64,000 nt of DNA from an uncultured bacterium (GTDB lineage: Bacteria; Desulfobacterota; Syntrophorhabdia; Syntrophorhabdales; JANXAF01): positions 1-64,000 of the forward strand of contig CALKEQ010000008.1 of the NCBI GenBank assembly GCA_938084905.1, written 5' to 3'. The position numbers and the translations under genes are program-made. Positions 10,346 to 21,377 of the stretch are shown one piece after another (position 1 is the stretch's first letter; each line of letters begins with the position of its first letter). The notes beneath the pieces are model-generated. The model worked only from the letters and a program-made list of their open reading frames with translations, did not search any database and was not told the origin of the DNA.

Positions 10346-11445
10346 AGATCGCAAGTGTAGTTGGGGCAAGACCCCAATTCATAAAGATCTCCCCTTTAAT
10401 TCGGGCAATAGAGGAATATAACAGGTTAGATTCCCGAGAAAAAATAGAACATTTGATTATTCATACTGGCCAGCACTACGATTATTTAATGGACAGGGTT
10501 TTTTTCGAAGAGCTCGGTCTTCCAGAGCCGAATTATAACCTGGGAGTCGGTTCAGGCAGCCATAATTATCAGACAGCTGAGATATTGAAGAGACTGGAGG
10601 AAGTCTTACTTAGAGAAAAACCAGATTTGGTCTTAGTCTATGGGGATACAAACTCCACCTTAGGAGGTGCTCTGGCTGCCTCAAAGATTCGCATTCCAGT
10701 TGGCCATGTGGAGGCGGGACTTCGAAGTTTCAATAAAAATATGGCAGAGGAGATAAACAGGGTAATAACGGATCATATATCGGATTATCTATTCTGCCCT
10801 ACAGAGACTGCCGTGAAAAACCTAAAAAGAGAGGGTATAGAAAAGGGAGTTTATCTCGTGGGTGATGTCATGTACGATGCTGTACTTTATAGCGTTGAGA
10901 TAGCTGAAAAGAAAAGAGACGATGTATTAGAAAGAATTAGCCTAAAACCGAAGGAATACGTCCTTGCCACAATTCACAGGGCAGAGAATACGGACGACAC
11001 AAAAAGGCTTTTTTCTATATTTTCCGCATTTAAGATGATAGCAAGTAAGGGCTTAAAGGTGGTTGTTCCTCTTCATCCAAGGACAAAGAAGTCTCTCCAC
11101 TCCTTGTTTCAAGCTTTAGAACCCCTACCGTCATCCCTTGCCATCATAGATCCTTTAAGTTATTTTGAGATGCTCTTAATCGAAAAAAATGCGAGGACCA
11201 TTCTTACCGATTCGGGTGGAGTACAGAAAGAAGCTTACTGGTTCAGAGTCCCCTGTGTCACTTTAAGGGAGGAAACGGAATGGATAGAGACCGTAGAATC
11301 TGGATGGAATAGACTTGCCGGATGTGATCCTGTCCAGATTACAGAGTTGGCTCTCGATTCTTGGCGGGGAAATGAAGATTTTTGTTCTTACGGAGATGGC
11401 AAGGCATCAAAAAGAATCGTGGCGATTTTAAGACAGAAATTGTAA
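10342..11445 (+). CDS. wbpI: UDP-N-acetylglucosamine 2-epimerase family (WbpI/WecB-like)
   Basis: GARPQFIK, HTGQHYDY, GHVEAGLRS, DSGGVQKEA. Confidence 0.87.
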   Translation: MKIASVVGARPQFIKISPLIRAIEEYNRLDSREKIEHLIIHTGQHYDYLMDRVFFEELGLPEPNYNLGVGSGSHNYQTAEILKRLEEVLLREKPDLVLVYGDTNSTLGGALAASKIRIPVGHVEAGLRSFNKNMAEEINRVITDHISDYLFCPTETAVKNLKREGIEKGVYLVGDVMYDAVLYSVEIAEKKRDDVLERISLKPKEYVLATIHRAENTDDTKRLFSIFSAFKMIASKGLKVVVPLHPRTKKSLHSLFQALEPLPSSLAIIDPLSYFEMLLIEKNARTILTDSGGVQKEAYWFRVPCVTLREETEWIETVESGWNRLAGCDPVQITELALDSWRGNEDFCSYGDGKASKRIVAILRQKL

Positions 11446-11677
11446 AGGATTAACGGTTATGCGAGCCCCTTTAGGCTGACAAAGATTTTTGGGGAAGAAG
11501 GTTGTGTTTTTGTTTTCCCTTGTCGAGAGGGTCTTTCCCGCCAAAGTGGTATTTGGATCATATCTAGGAATTTACGCCAATTTTAGGATTTCCAGCAAGT
11601 GGTGTTTTTCTCCATCTTGAGGAGGCATAGTTGGGAGAGTTTGGGTCCCAAAAAGCTGGAAAAGGTAAAAAGAAGAG

Positions 11678-12742
11678 GTGGATCCTGTGAATAGGATCAC
11701 AAATGATCACCTGCCATTCGTATCTGTCATTATCCCTTGTAGGAACGAGGAAAAATTTATCGGTACGTGTCTCGAATCAATAATTGCCCAAGATTATCCA
11801 AAGGACAAGTTAGAAGTTCTTGTTGTTGACGGAATGAGTGAAGATAGAACTAGGGAGGTTTTGGAAGAATATGTGAAGAGATGTTCCTTCATAAAGGTTT
11901 TAGATAACCCGAGGAGAATCACACCAGCGGCCATGAATATCGGCATTGAAAACGCAAGGGGTGATTTAATTGTTATCATCAACTCCCACGCATACATTGA
12001 CTCTGGTTTCTTGAGGGAGAGTGTCCAGGCATTGAAAAGGACCAAAGCAGACGCAGTTGGGGGGACCCTAAGTACAATAAATATGGGAGATGGTATTATT
12101 TCAAAAGCCATACCGCACGCCTTGGACTCCGTATTTGGCGCCGGCGGAAAAAGATACAGGACCAGAAAGGAGGAAGGATTTGTCTCCGACACCTTGCCGT
12201 ACTGTTTGTACAAAAGGGAAGTATTTGACAGGATAGGACTTATCGATGAGGACCTTGTTCGTGATCAGGACGAGGAGTTTAACTACAGGCTGTTAAAAGA
12301 GGGCGGAAAAATCTACTATTCGCCTCGGATCAGGTCCTACCTTTACGCCAGGCCTTCCCTAAAAAAACTCTGGAATCAACATTTTCAATACGGTTACTTT
12401 AAACCACTCGTTGCTAAAAAAACGGGATTGGCATTTAGTTGGAGACAGGTGATACCTGCCCTCTTTGTTGGAAGTTTGGCTTTTTCAGCCATTCTATCCT
12501 TTATTTTCAAACCATCTATATGGTTGTTTGGAGCTGTTCTATCTTCCTATCTTTTTGCGAACCTCATCTTCTCTTTTCTAATATCCTTAAAAACAGGCCC
12601 GAAATATCTATTCGTTTTACCGGCTATTTTTGCAGCCATCCATTTCAGCTATGGAACCGGATATATCAAAGGGGTCATTGATTTTTTATTAATGAAAAAG
12701 CACAAAAAAGGTGGGATAGGGGACATAGGATTAACGAGATGA
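11678..12742 (+). CDS. Glycosyltransferase family 2 with C-terminal TM helices (ExoA-like)
   Basis: VSVIIPCRNEEKFIGTCLESIIAQDYP; DQDEEFNYRL; hydrophobic C-terminus. Confidence 0.85.
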   Translation: MDPVNRITNDHLPFVSVIIPCRNEEKFIGTCLESIIAQDYPKDKLEVLVVDGMSEDRTREVLEEYVKRCSFIKVLDNPRRITPAAMNIGIENARGDLIVIINSHAYIDSGFLRESVQALKRTKADAVGGTLSTINMGDGIISKAIPHALDSVFGAGGKRYRTRKEEGFVSDTLPYCLYKREVFDRIGLIDEDLVRDQDEEFNYRLLKEGGKIYYSPRIRSYLYARPSLKKLWNQHFQYGYFKPLVAKKTGLAFSWRQVIPALFVGSLAFSAILSFIFKPSIWLFGAVLSSYLFANLIFSFLISLKTGPKYLFVLPAIFAAIHFSYGTGYIKGVIDFLLMKKHKKGGIGDIGLTR

Positions 12743-13428
12743 GCGAACTGGAGAGGATCATAGAGGCTTACAAAAGGAGAAAGGGAATTGACCGTATCTC
12801 CTATTCCTATTTTAGTCCTGCCAATCTATTTATGATCCAGAGTCGGGAGAGAAAAATCCTAGAAGTTATCAAGAGATACGTTGGAGAGAAGCTAGATGAG
12901 AAAAAAATTCTTGACGTGGGCTGTGGTGAAGGTGGGGAGTTGAGAAATTTTTTGAAATATGGAGCTAAGCCCGAAAACCTTTACGGCATTGACTTACTTG
13001 AGGATAGAATAGAAAGGGCAAGAAGGATAAACCCAAATGTGAATTTTACCAGCGGTAATGCTGAGAGACTCCCTTATCCTGAGTGTTTTTTCGATTTGGT
13101 TACCCAGTTTACAGTATTCACTTCCATCTTTGATGAAAATATGAAAAGAAACATTGCGAGGGAAATGTTGAGAGTGTTAAAAGACGACGGGATAATTCTC
13201 TGGTACGACTTTATCTACAATAATCCAAAGAATCCTGATGTGAAGGGGATAAAGAAAAGAGAAATAACCTCGCTTTTTCCTGGGTGCAAATTCGATTTCC
13301 AAAAGATCACGCTAGCACCTATAATTACAAGGGCGATTGCACCTTATTCCTGGTTCGCATGCTACCTTTTGGAGAAAATAAGGATCTTCAACACCCATTA
13401 CTTGGTAGTGATCAGGAAAAATAGGTGA
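12739..13428 (+). CDS. Class I SAM-dependent methyltransferase
   Basis: ILDVGCGEGGELRNFL, GIDLLEDRIERAR. Confidence 0.85.
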   Translation: MSELERIIEAYKRRKGIDRISYSYFSPANLFMIQSRERKILEVIKRYVGEKLDEKKILDVGCGEGGELRNFLKYGAKPENLYGIDLLEDRIERARRINPNVNFTSGNAERLPYPECFFDLVTQFTVFTSIFDENMKRNIAREMLRVLKDDGIILWYDFIYNNPKNPDVKGIKKREITSLFPGCKFDFQKITLAPIITRAIAPYSWFACYLLEKIRIFNTHYLVVIRKNR

Positions 13429-14597
13429 GTCTGGAGCCAAAAAAAATGAGGATTCCCTTTCACAAGCCTTACATTACAGATGAGGAGCTCTCAGAGGTAC
13501 TTGACACCTTAAAAAGCGGATGGCTCACTATGGGTCCGAAGACTCTAAAATTCGAGGAGGAATTTAAGACCTATGTTGGTTCAAAGTACGCTATTGCTGT
13601 GAACTCATGTACCGCTGCTCTCCATCTAGCATTAAGGGCTGCGAACTTAAGAGAAAATGAAGAGGTGATTATCCCGACAATGACCTTTACCGCTACTGCT
13701 CAAGTGGTTTGCTATTTTGGGGCAAAGCCTGTCCTGGTCGACATTGACAGAGAGACATGCAACATAGATTTGGCGGAAATTGAGAAGGCTATCACTCCAA
13801 GGACGAGATTCATCATTCCCGTCCATTTTGGCGGTCAGCCATGCGATATGGACGAAATAATTTACATGGCAAGAAGTAAGGGATTAATTGTGATAGAGGA
13901 CGCTGCCCATGCTCTACCTGCTATTTATAGAGGAAGGAAAATAGGGACTATCGGAGACATCACCTGTTTCAGCTTTTATTCAACAAAAACCCTCACCACA
14001 GGAGATGGTGGAATGATTACCACCGAAAAACGTGAATGGGCTGAAAAAATAAGGATCTTAAGGCTCCACGGTATCTCCAAAGATGCTTGGAAAAGATACT
14101 CAGACGAGGGATCCTGGTACTACGAAGTAACGGATCTTGGCTATAAGTACAATATGACCGACATTCAAGCGGCCCTTGGTATTGCTCAGCTTAAAAAGGT
14201 GGATTACATGTGGGAAAGGAGAAAGGAAATTGCGCGGAAATACACCGATGCTTTTAGAAACTCAAAATTCATCATACCTCCCTTAGAAAAACCGGATAGA
14301 GTTTCTGCATGGCACCTTTATGTGATCAAACTGAACCTCGAGGCAATAACTATCGATAGATCCAGGTTTATTGAGGAGCTAAAGAGAATGGGTGTTGGAA
14401 CGAGTGTCCATTTCATTCCTTTGCACAGGCACCCTTTTTACAAGAACACCTTCGGTTACAGTTTGGATGATTTTCCTTCTGCCGAATGGGTATATGAAAG
14501 ATGCGTTTCCCTGCCCATTTACCCACAGATGTCCGATTGGGAGATCGAATTTGTGATAGAATCTGTTTGTAATGTCTGCAAGAGATTCGAAAGATAA
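13425..14597 (+). CDS. DegT/DnrJ/EryC1/StrS aminotransferase
   Basis: SCTAALHLALRA, VIEDAAHALPAIYRGRKIGTIGDITCFSFYSTKTLTTGDGG. Confidence 0.9.
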   Translation: MSLEPKKMRIPFHKPYITDEELSEVLDTLKSGWLTMGPKTLKFEEEFKTYVGSKYAIAVNSCTAALHLALRAANLRENEEVIIPTMTFTATAQVVCYFGAKPVLVDIDRETCNIDLAEIEKAITPRTRFIIPVHFGGQPCDMDEIIYMARSKGLIVIEDAAHALPAIYRGRKIGTIGDITCFSFYSTKTLTTGDGGMITTEKREWAEKIRILRLHGISKDAWKRYSDEGSWYYEVTDLGYKYNMTDIQAALGIAQLKKVDYMWERRKEIARKYTDAFRNSKFIIPPLEKPDRVSAWHLYVIKLNLEAITIDRSRFIEELKRMGVGTSVHFIPLHRHPFYKNTFGYSLDDFPSAEWVYERCVSLPIYPQMSDWEIEFVIESVCNVCKRFER

Positions 14598-15210
14598 AAA
14601 AGATGGATTCTACGCCCGATTTGGCAAGCGCTTAGTAGATTTGACCTTTTCAATTCCAATGTTTGTTGCCCTTATTCCCGTATTCTTTGTTGTGGCTTTA
14701 CTGATAAAGCTTGACAGTCCTGGCAAAGTTATCTTTGCTCAGGAGAGAGTCGGACGTTCAGGAAAACCATTTAAGTTGTACAAGTTCAGAACCATGGTAA
14801 AAAATGCGTCCCAAATCGGGCCACCTGTCACTTCCGCTTGCGATTTGAGGATCACGAGGATAGGTAGAATACTTAGAAGGTTCAAAATTGATGAGCTGCC
14901 CCAGATAGTTAACGTAATCAAAGGAGATATGAGTCTAGTAGGTCCAAGACCTGAGGTAGAAAAGTACGTAAAAACGTACTGGGAAGATTACAAGGAGATC
15001 CTGAAAATAAGACCAGGGCTGACAGACTACGCAACCATTGTCTTTAGGAATGAGGAAAAGATCCTGAGTAAATTCGGAAACGTGGAAGAGGGGTACTTAA
15101 GGGAGGTACTTCCTCAAAAAATAAGGCTTTATAAGAAATACATGATGGAGATGAGCCTAAAGACCGATCTAAGAGTACTCTTAAAGACACTTCGAGAAAT
15201 ACTGAAGTAG
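14572..15210 (+). CDS. Sugar transferase (PglC/WcaJ-like)
   Basis: KRLVDLTFS, KFRTM, DELPQIVNVIKGDMSLVGPRPE, RPGLTD. Confidence 0.9.
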   Translation: MSARDSKDKKDGFYARFGKRLVDLTFSIPMFVALIPVFFVVALLIKLDSPGKVIFAQERVGRSGKPFKLYKFRTMVKNASQIGPPVTSACDLRITRIGRILRRFKIDELPQIVNVIKGDMSLVGPRPEVEKYVKTYWEDYKEILKIRPGLTDYATIVFRNEEKILSKFGNVEEGYLREVLPQKIRLYKKYMMEMSLKTDLRVLLKTLREILK

Positions 15211-15227
15211 GCTAAAGAGAAGGGACC

Positions 15228-17102
15228 ATGTCTAGGATTAGAAAGGTTGCGATGTCCATGATAGATGATGCGCGGAAGTACAAGAGGATAATAGTCCCTC
15301 TAGCTGAGGCCCTTCTTTTCACTGGTGTTCTTTTCTTATCTTACTGGATAAGACTTGGCGATGCCTACAAGGATTACGTAGATCAGGCCCTTTTATTAGC
15401 ATTTTTCATCGTCCCATTAAAGATAGTGATATTCTGGATATTTAGGCTTTACCATGTTTCCTTCAGGTACACATCCATATACGAAGGCTTTTTAGTCGCG
15501 AAGGCATCGATTATTTGTGGCCTCGCTTTTTCCCTAGTTGTTCTTGTATTACGAGATTTCCCGGTTATGAGCGGTTTCCCAAGATCCGTTGTATTCATAG
15601 ATTCAATTCTCACTTTCCTTATCGGTTCCAGTATAAGGCTTTCTGTTAGACTTTTTTTCTTTCCGCAGAGGAAGGCTAAGAGAGGAATAAAAACGTTGAT
15701 TGTTGGCGCAGGATCGGCAGGTGAACAACTTGTCAGACAAATGCAGAGTGCCCTCTATCCACGCTATCAACCTGTTGCTTTTGTGGACGACGATCCTAGT
15801 AAGAGGGGTAGTATTGTCCATGGTGTTAGGGTGATTGGCAAAAGTAAGGATATACCGAGAATAGTGGAAACCTTAGGAGTAGAGGAGATTATTATTGCTA
15901 TACCCTCCGCAACTTCCTCCCAATTAAGAAATATCATGGAACATGTAAAAAAGTCCGGAATTACTAATGTGAAGATCATTCCAAGGCTTTCCTCACTCAT
16001 TACTGGAAAGGTTGTTATAGATGAGATAAGGGAAGTTACGGTAGAAGATCTTTTAGGAAGAGAACCTGTAAAAATAGATACAGAGGCGATTGCCTCTTAC
16101 ATAAAAGGGAAAAGGGTTCTAGTAACAGGGGCTGGCGGGTCGATAGGCTCAGAGCTCTGTAGGCAGATAGCCGCTTTTGGCCCCTCATCCCTCATCATGG
16201 TGGACATAGGAGAAACTGAGCTTTTCATTACGGACAGGCAGATAAGAAAAAGATTTCCCGAAATCCCTGTTCCCAAAATAGCTGACGTTAAGGACTGGGT
16301 GAGAATGAGAGAAATTTTCTCATGCTATATGCCCCATGTGGTCTTTCATGCGGCAGCCTATAAGCATGTCCCCCTTTCAGAGGATAATCCGAGGGAGGCA
16401 ATCTTGAACAATGTTGAGGGAACGAGAGTAACTGCGTTACTCTCAGAGGAATTTGGTGTGAAGAAATTTGTTCTTATCTCAACGGACAAAGCGGTAAACC
16501 CGGTAAGTGTTATGGGTGCCACAAAAAAGATAGCTGAAAACTTGATTGGATGCTTTGCAAACACAAGATGCAAATTCATCACTGTCCGTTTTGGAAACGT
16601 TTTAGAGAGTAGAGGTAGCGTCGTTCCTATATTCAAGGAGCAGATAAAAAACAGGGAAGCGATTACGATCACACATCCCCAAATGGAGCGGTACCTTATG
16701 AGCATCACAGAGGCTGTAAACCTGGTACTTCAGGCAGCAGCTTTCGGTAACGGGGGGGAGATCTTTGTCCTTGATATGGGTAGACCGGTAAAAATAATTG
16801 AACTTGCCAAAGATATCATTAGGCTTTCAGGACTTGAACCGGAAAAGGACGTCCCAATAGTTATAACTGGAAGAAGACAGGGGGAGAAGCTATTCGAAGA
16901 ACTTATGACACCGGAAGAAGCCAGACTCGCTGTAAGAATAGGGAAACTCTTTGTCATTCAAAATAAAAAAAATCTGGGAGAGGAGTATATCAAAAAAGTG
17001 GAACATATGCTGGCTTTTGTTAGGGAAAATGCCAATGAGAAAGAGATTACTGCTTTGCTTAGAACCCTCGTACCGGAATATAAGCCAGAATCGATAGGAT
17101 AA
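15228..17102 (+). CDS. CapD/WbpM-like polysaccharide biosynthesis protein (membrane NDP-sugar dehydratase/epimerase)
   Basis: TM N-terminus; VTGAGGSIGSELCRQI; VSVMGATKKIAE. Confidence 0.92.
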   Translation: MSRIRKVAMSMIDDARKYKRIIVPLAEALLFTGVLFLSYWIRLGDAYKDYVDQALLLAFFIVPLKIVIFWIFRLYHVSFRYTSIYEGFLVAKASIICGLAFSLVVLVLRDFPVMSGFPRSVVFIDSILTFLIGSSIRLSVRLFFFPQRKAKRGIKTLIVGAGSAGEQLVRQMQSALYPRYQPVAFVDDDPSKRGSIVHGVRVIGKSKDIPRIVETLGVEEIIIAIPSATSSQLRNIMEHVKKSGITNVKIIPRLSSLITGKVVIDEIREVTVEDLLGREPVKIDTEAIASYIKGKRVLVTGAGGSIGSELCRQIAAFGPSSLIMVDIGETELFITDRQIRKRFPEIPVPKIADVKDWVRMREIFSCYMPHVVFHAAAYKHVPLSEDNPREAILNNVEGTRVTALLSEEFGVKKFVLISTDKAVNPVSVMGATKKIAENLIGCFANTRCKFITVRFGNVLESRGSVVPIFKEQIKNREAITITHPQMERYLMSITEAVNLVLQAAAFGNGGEIFVLDMGRPVKIIELAKDIIRLSGLEPEKDVPIVITGRRQGEKLFEELMTPEEARLAVRIGKLFVIQNKKNLGEEYIKKVEHMLAFVRENANEKEITALLRTLVPEYKPESIG

Positions 17103-17173
17103 AGGGGATAGTCCATTCCCGTTAAGGGATGTGCAAAAGAGAAAAGTGTATCTGTTTTTTGAGAGGACGAAAG

Positions 17174-17203
17174 TTGACACTTTCAAGAACTATGGTTTAT
17201 AAT
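17174..17203 (+). promoter_or_regulatory. Consensus sigma70 promoter for tRNA
   Basis: TTGACA - N18 - TATAAT, -10 ends 15 nt before tRNA 5' end. Confidence 0.8.
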
Positions 17204-17218
17204 GGAAAAATAGTAGAA

Positions 17219-17291
17219 GGGCCCATAGCTCAGTTGGAAGAGCCACCGGCTCATAACCGGAAGGTCCCTGGTTCGAGGCCAGGTGGGCCCA
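17219..17291 (+). tRNA. tRNA-CAU (probably elongator Met; Ile2 not excluded), CCA not encoded
   Basis: GGGCCCA acceptor pairs TGGGCCC; anticodon loop CTCATAA; T arm CCTGG-TTCGAGG-CCAGG. Confidence 0.92.
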
Positions 17292-17395
17292 ATATTGAAA
17301 AGTATGAGCACTTATAATTCAGAAAAAGGGATCCACAAAAAGAGGGGGTGTACCCTGAGGGTGCACCCCCTCTAAAGTTATTGGGGAGGGAGAAC

Positions 17396-18095
17396 TTGGA
17401 GCGGGAGTTGAGGATCCTTTATGAAATTCAAAAAACTGACCTGAAGATAATGGAGACAGAAAAGAGACTTATTGCTGGGCCAAAAAAGATGGAGGAACTT
17501 GACAGGGAGTTAAAAGAACTGAAGGAGAAAGTTGATAAGGAAAGAATTGTTATCGAAGAACTGGAGAAGGAAAGGAGGAGGAAGGAATTCGAGCTTGAGG
17601 ATGAAAAGAGCAAGATAAAGAAGAAGGAGTCCAAATTGTTTGAGGTGAAAACAAACAAGGAATATCAGGCTCTCCTAAAGGAGATAGAGATGGCAAAAGA
17701 AAGCGTTGATAAGCTGGAGGAGGAGATTATCATTCTGATGGACAGGATAGAGGATTTGAAGAAAGACCTTCAAACTTCTCTCAAGCATTACGAAAAAAGG
17801 AAAAAAGAGGTTGAGGAAGAGAAGAAAAAGTTGGAAAAGGACTTATCTGGAGCGGGAGAAGAGATATCCAGGTTTAAGGCAGAAAGAGAAAGACTGTTAA
17901 ATGACATAAGCCCCGAATTGAGAGAGAGATACAACATTCTCCGGGAAAAAAGGCAAGGCATCGCTGTCGTAAATGCAAAGAACGGAGTTTGCCTCGGTTG
18001 CTACGTTAACATACCACCTCAGCTCTTCATAGAGGTTACAAAAAACAAGGAAATAATCTCCTGCCCCAACTGCAATCGTATCTTCTACTACGTAG

Positions 18096-18106
<11 letters not shown>
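17396..18106 (+). CDS. Coiled-coil C4-type zinc ribbon protein
   Basis: Heptad-like coiled coil, C-terminal CLGCYVNIPPQLFIEV...ISCPNCNRIFYY; start re-placed at TTG 17396 after GGGAGGGA. Confidence 0.85.
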
Positions 18107-18855
<749 letters not shown>

Positions 18856-18881
18856 TTTAAATACGTGGAAAGGGGTTAAAG

Positions 18882-19334
18882 ATGGGTAATTTTCTGGATA
18901 AGCTAGTCATCAGAAATATGGAGGAAGAAGATTTAGACGCAATAATTGAAATAGACACTAAGGTCCTTGGGGAGAAAAGAAGGGACTACTGGTACAACAA
19001 GATTGTAAAGCAGAAAGATACTAGACCACGTGATGTCTCCCTTGTCGCAGAGATAGATGGGAAGGTTGTCGGTTTTATTCTTGGAACCATAAGTGGATGG
19101 GAATTTAAAATCCCCACAAACATAGGCTGGATTGACACGATAGGTATCGATCCGGACTATCAAAACAGGGGAATTGCGAAGCTTCTGACAACAAAGCTTA
19201 TAGAGAATCTAAAGAAGTACAACATCGATACCATTTATACCCTTGTAAACTGGAATGACTGGGATCTTTTACAATTTTTCCACAAGATGGGGTTTACAAG
19301 GGGAGAAATGATAAATCTGGTTCTCAAAGTTTAG
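18882..19334 (+). CDS. GNAT family N-acetyltransferase
   Basis: IDTIGIDPDYQNRGIAKLLTTKL. Confidence 0.88.
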   Translation: MGNFLDKLVIRNMEEEDLDAIIEIDTKVLGEKRRDYWYNKIVKQKDTRPRDVSLVAEIDGKVVGFILGTISGWEFKIPTNIGWIDTIGIDPDYQNRGIAKLLTTKLIENLKKYNIDTIYTLVNWNDWDLLQFFHKMGFTRGEMINLVLKV

Positions 19335-19351
19335 TTTTCTCAAGGTCAAAG

Positions 19352-19963
19352 TTGCTTGAAGAGCTTCTCGAAATATTTTCGTTTAGTTTTTTCATTCCCT
19401 TTATCCCTTTTTTTGTTGCCCTTGACCCAATAGGGATTTTACCCATATTTGTCTCTCTCACAAAAGAGATGAACGAGAAGGAAAAAAGGAACATAATCAA
19501 CGTTTCCACATTAACAGCTGCATGCGCAGGAACTGGATTTCTTTTTTTTGGGGAGTGGGTCTTTAAGGTCTTAGGTATCACGGTGTCCGATTTTAAGGTG
19601 GCAGGAGGAATTCTTCTCTTTATAATTTCAATTGTAGACATAATATTTCCGGAGAAGACAAGGTCGTTTCCAAAAGAGAGTCTTGGTGTTGTCCCCGTTG
19701 GAATCCCCCTTATTGTGGGGCCTGGGGTACTCACTCTCCTTCTCATCAGCGGTTCATCTTACGGTTATCTTTCCACCCTATTTTGCTTCGGAGTTAATAT
19801 CCTAATAGTTAGGGCCACTTTTTTGAATTCGGTGTGGATTATGAAGGTTTTAAAGGAGGGGGGTACTAAGGGGCTCGGAAAGATTTTCTCCATAATTCTT
19901 GCTGCATTTTCGGTTATGATGGTCAGAAGTGGGGTAGTTGAGTGGATATCCGGAGGTAGCTGA
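19352..19963 (+). CDS. MarC family membrane protein
   Basis: FVALDPIGILPIFVSLT; VPVGIPLIVGPGVLTLLL. Confidence 0.88.
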   Translation: MLEELLEIFSFSFFIPFIPFFVALDPIGILPIFVSLTKEMNEKEKRNIINVSTLTAACAGTGFLFFGEWVFKVLGITVSDFKVAGGILLFIISIVDIIFPEKTRSFPKESLGVVPVGIPLIVGPGVLTLLLISGSSYGYLSTLFCFGVNILIVRATFLNSVWIMKVLKEGGTKGLGKIFSIILAAFSVMMVRSGVVEWISGGS

Positions 19964-19971
19964 GGGACAAA

Positions 19972-20898
19972 TTGGACTTTATCTATCTTCTAGACCCGAT
20001 AATCCCAATATTTCTTGTTATAGGGCTCGGATATTTCGTAAAGAAAGCCAATTTTTTCGGAGAGGGGAGCCTAAACGAAATCAATCGCTTCGTCTTTAAT
20101 TTTTCCCTTCCAGTTCTCGTTTTTTTAGGGATAATTAAGTCCAATTTTGAGGAGATAAAATCTGAGACCTTCATTTCCATTCTTCTCCCAACGATTCTCA
20201 CCTTTTTTTTGTCACTTCTAACAGGAACTATCCTCGGACTTAAAAGTGGAAAAATGGGCACATTTTTGCAGGCATCGATCCACGGGAACGTGTCCTATGT
20301 GGGCCTTTCTGTGTTGTTTTACGCATTTGGAGAGGAGTCGTTGAGAAGGGGAAGTTTCTTTGTCGGTTTTCTGATTCTAATCAATAACTCCATTGCCATT
20401 TTATCGCTTCGCATTTTTGGTGGGAAAAGGGATATGGGTTTAATTGACTCTGTTCTCTACATTTTTAAGACTCCAGTTATAATTGCAACTTTCGCGGCAA
20501 TCTTTTTTGTCATCTGCGGAATAGATTTGCCGCCCTCTATCCACAGAACTTTGACTATCCTTTCAAACGTTGCTCTCCCTCTTGCTCTGATAGTAATCGG
20601 AGCGAGTATGAAAGTTGAATCGATCTCCAGTGAGCTGATTCTCGCACTCTTTGCCTGCCTACTAAAACTTTTTTTCTTACCATTTCTCTCTTTTATTCTG
20701 ATCAGCTATTTTCAGATTCCGCTATATCATGCACAGCCGCTTGTCGTACTTCTTTCAAGTCCTGTGGCAATTTCGTCTTACGTAATGGCAAAAGAGATGA
20801 ACGGTGATCCGAAACTCGCCTCCAATTCTATAACTATATCCACACTTCTTTCTCCCATTTCTTTTGTACTCTGGCTATTTCTGGTCGGATTAAGATGA
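19972..20898 (+). CDS. AEC family (auxin-efflux-carrier-like) transporter
   Basis: IFLVIGLGYFVKK; NVALPLALIVIGASM; 10-TM-like profile. Confidence 0.85.
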   Translation: MDFIYLLDPIIPIFLVIGLGYFVKKANFFGEGSLNEINRFVFNFSLPVLVFLGIIKSNFEEIKSETFISILLPTILTFFLSLLTGTILGLKSGKMGTFLQASIHGNVSYVGLSVLFYAFGEESLRRGSFFVGFLILINNSIAILSLRIFGGKRDMGLIDSVLYIFKTPVIIATFAAIFFVICGIDLPPSIHRTLTILSNVALPLALIVIGASMKVESISSELILALFACLLKLFFLPFLSFILISYFQIPLYHAQPLVVLLSSPVAISSYVMAKEMNGDPKLASNSITISTLLSPISFVLWLFLVGLR

Positions 20899-21272
20899 GC
20901 CAAGTTTTTTTCAGATTCCTCGCAGATGCAGTAGTTTTTTTTCACTTTCTGTGGATCCTCTTCCTCATCTTTGGCTTTGCATTTGGCAGGAAATCAAAGA
21001 AGATTAAACTTTTCCACATTGGGGGACTTTTCTTCGCAATTTTTATCCAAGCCTTCGATTTTTACTGTCCACTTACATACCTTGAGGTTTTTCTAAGGCA
21101 GAAACACGACCCGCAAGGAGTTTACGCAGGGTCTTTTATCATCTACTATCTTGAGAAGCTCATCTACATGGAGGTCTCCCGTGTGGTAATCGTGATTGTA
21201 ACATTCCTTGTTTTCGGCGTGAACATGTTCCTTTACTTTTGGCCTATAGGGAGAGAAAAGAAAAAGGTGTGA
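20895..21272 (+). CDS. DUF2784-like membrane protein
   Basis: ADAVVFFHFLWILFLIFG; FDFYCPLTYLEVFLRQ. Confidence 0.75.
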   Translation: MSQVFFRFLADAVVFFHFLWILFLIFGFAFGRKSKKIKLFHIGGLFFAIFIQAFDFYCPLTYLEVFLRQKHDPQGVYAGSFIIYYLEKLIYMEVSRVVIVIVTFLVFGVNMFLYFWPIGREKKKV

Positions 21273-21377
21273 TTTTTATCTACCCCAGAAGGACTTAAAA
21301 TCGTTTTTTATCCGGATTTTTACGAAAAAGGGACTTAACGTAAAGGAAAAACTCCCTTTTGTGTGCTATGATTTTTT

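Noticed and set aside
11446-11677. c-di-GMP or other known riboswitch
   Set aside because: No match to conserved core motifs I can recall; reported only as an unexplained gap.
17129-17317. 62-aa plus-strand ORF
   Set aside because: Covers the tRNA gene and its promoter; not protein coding.
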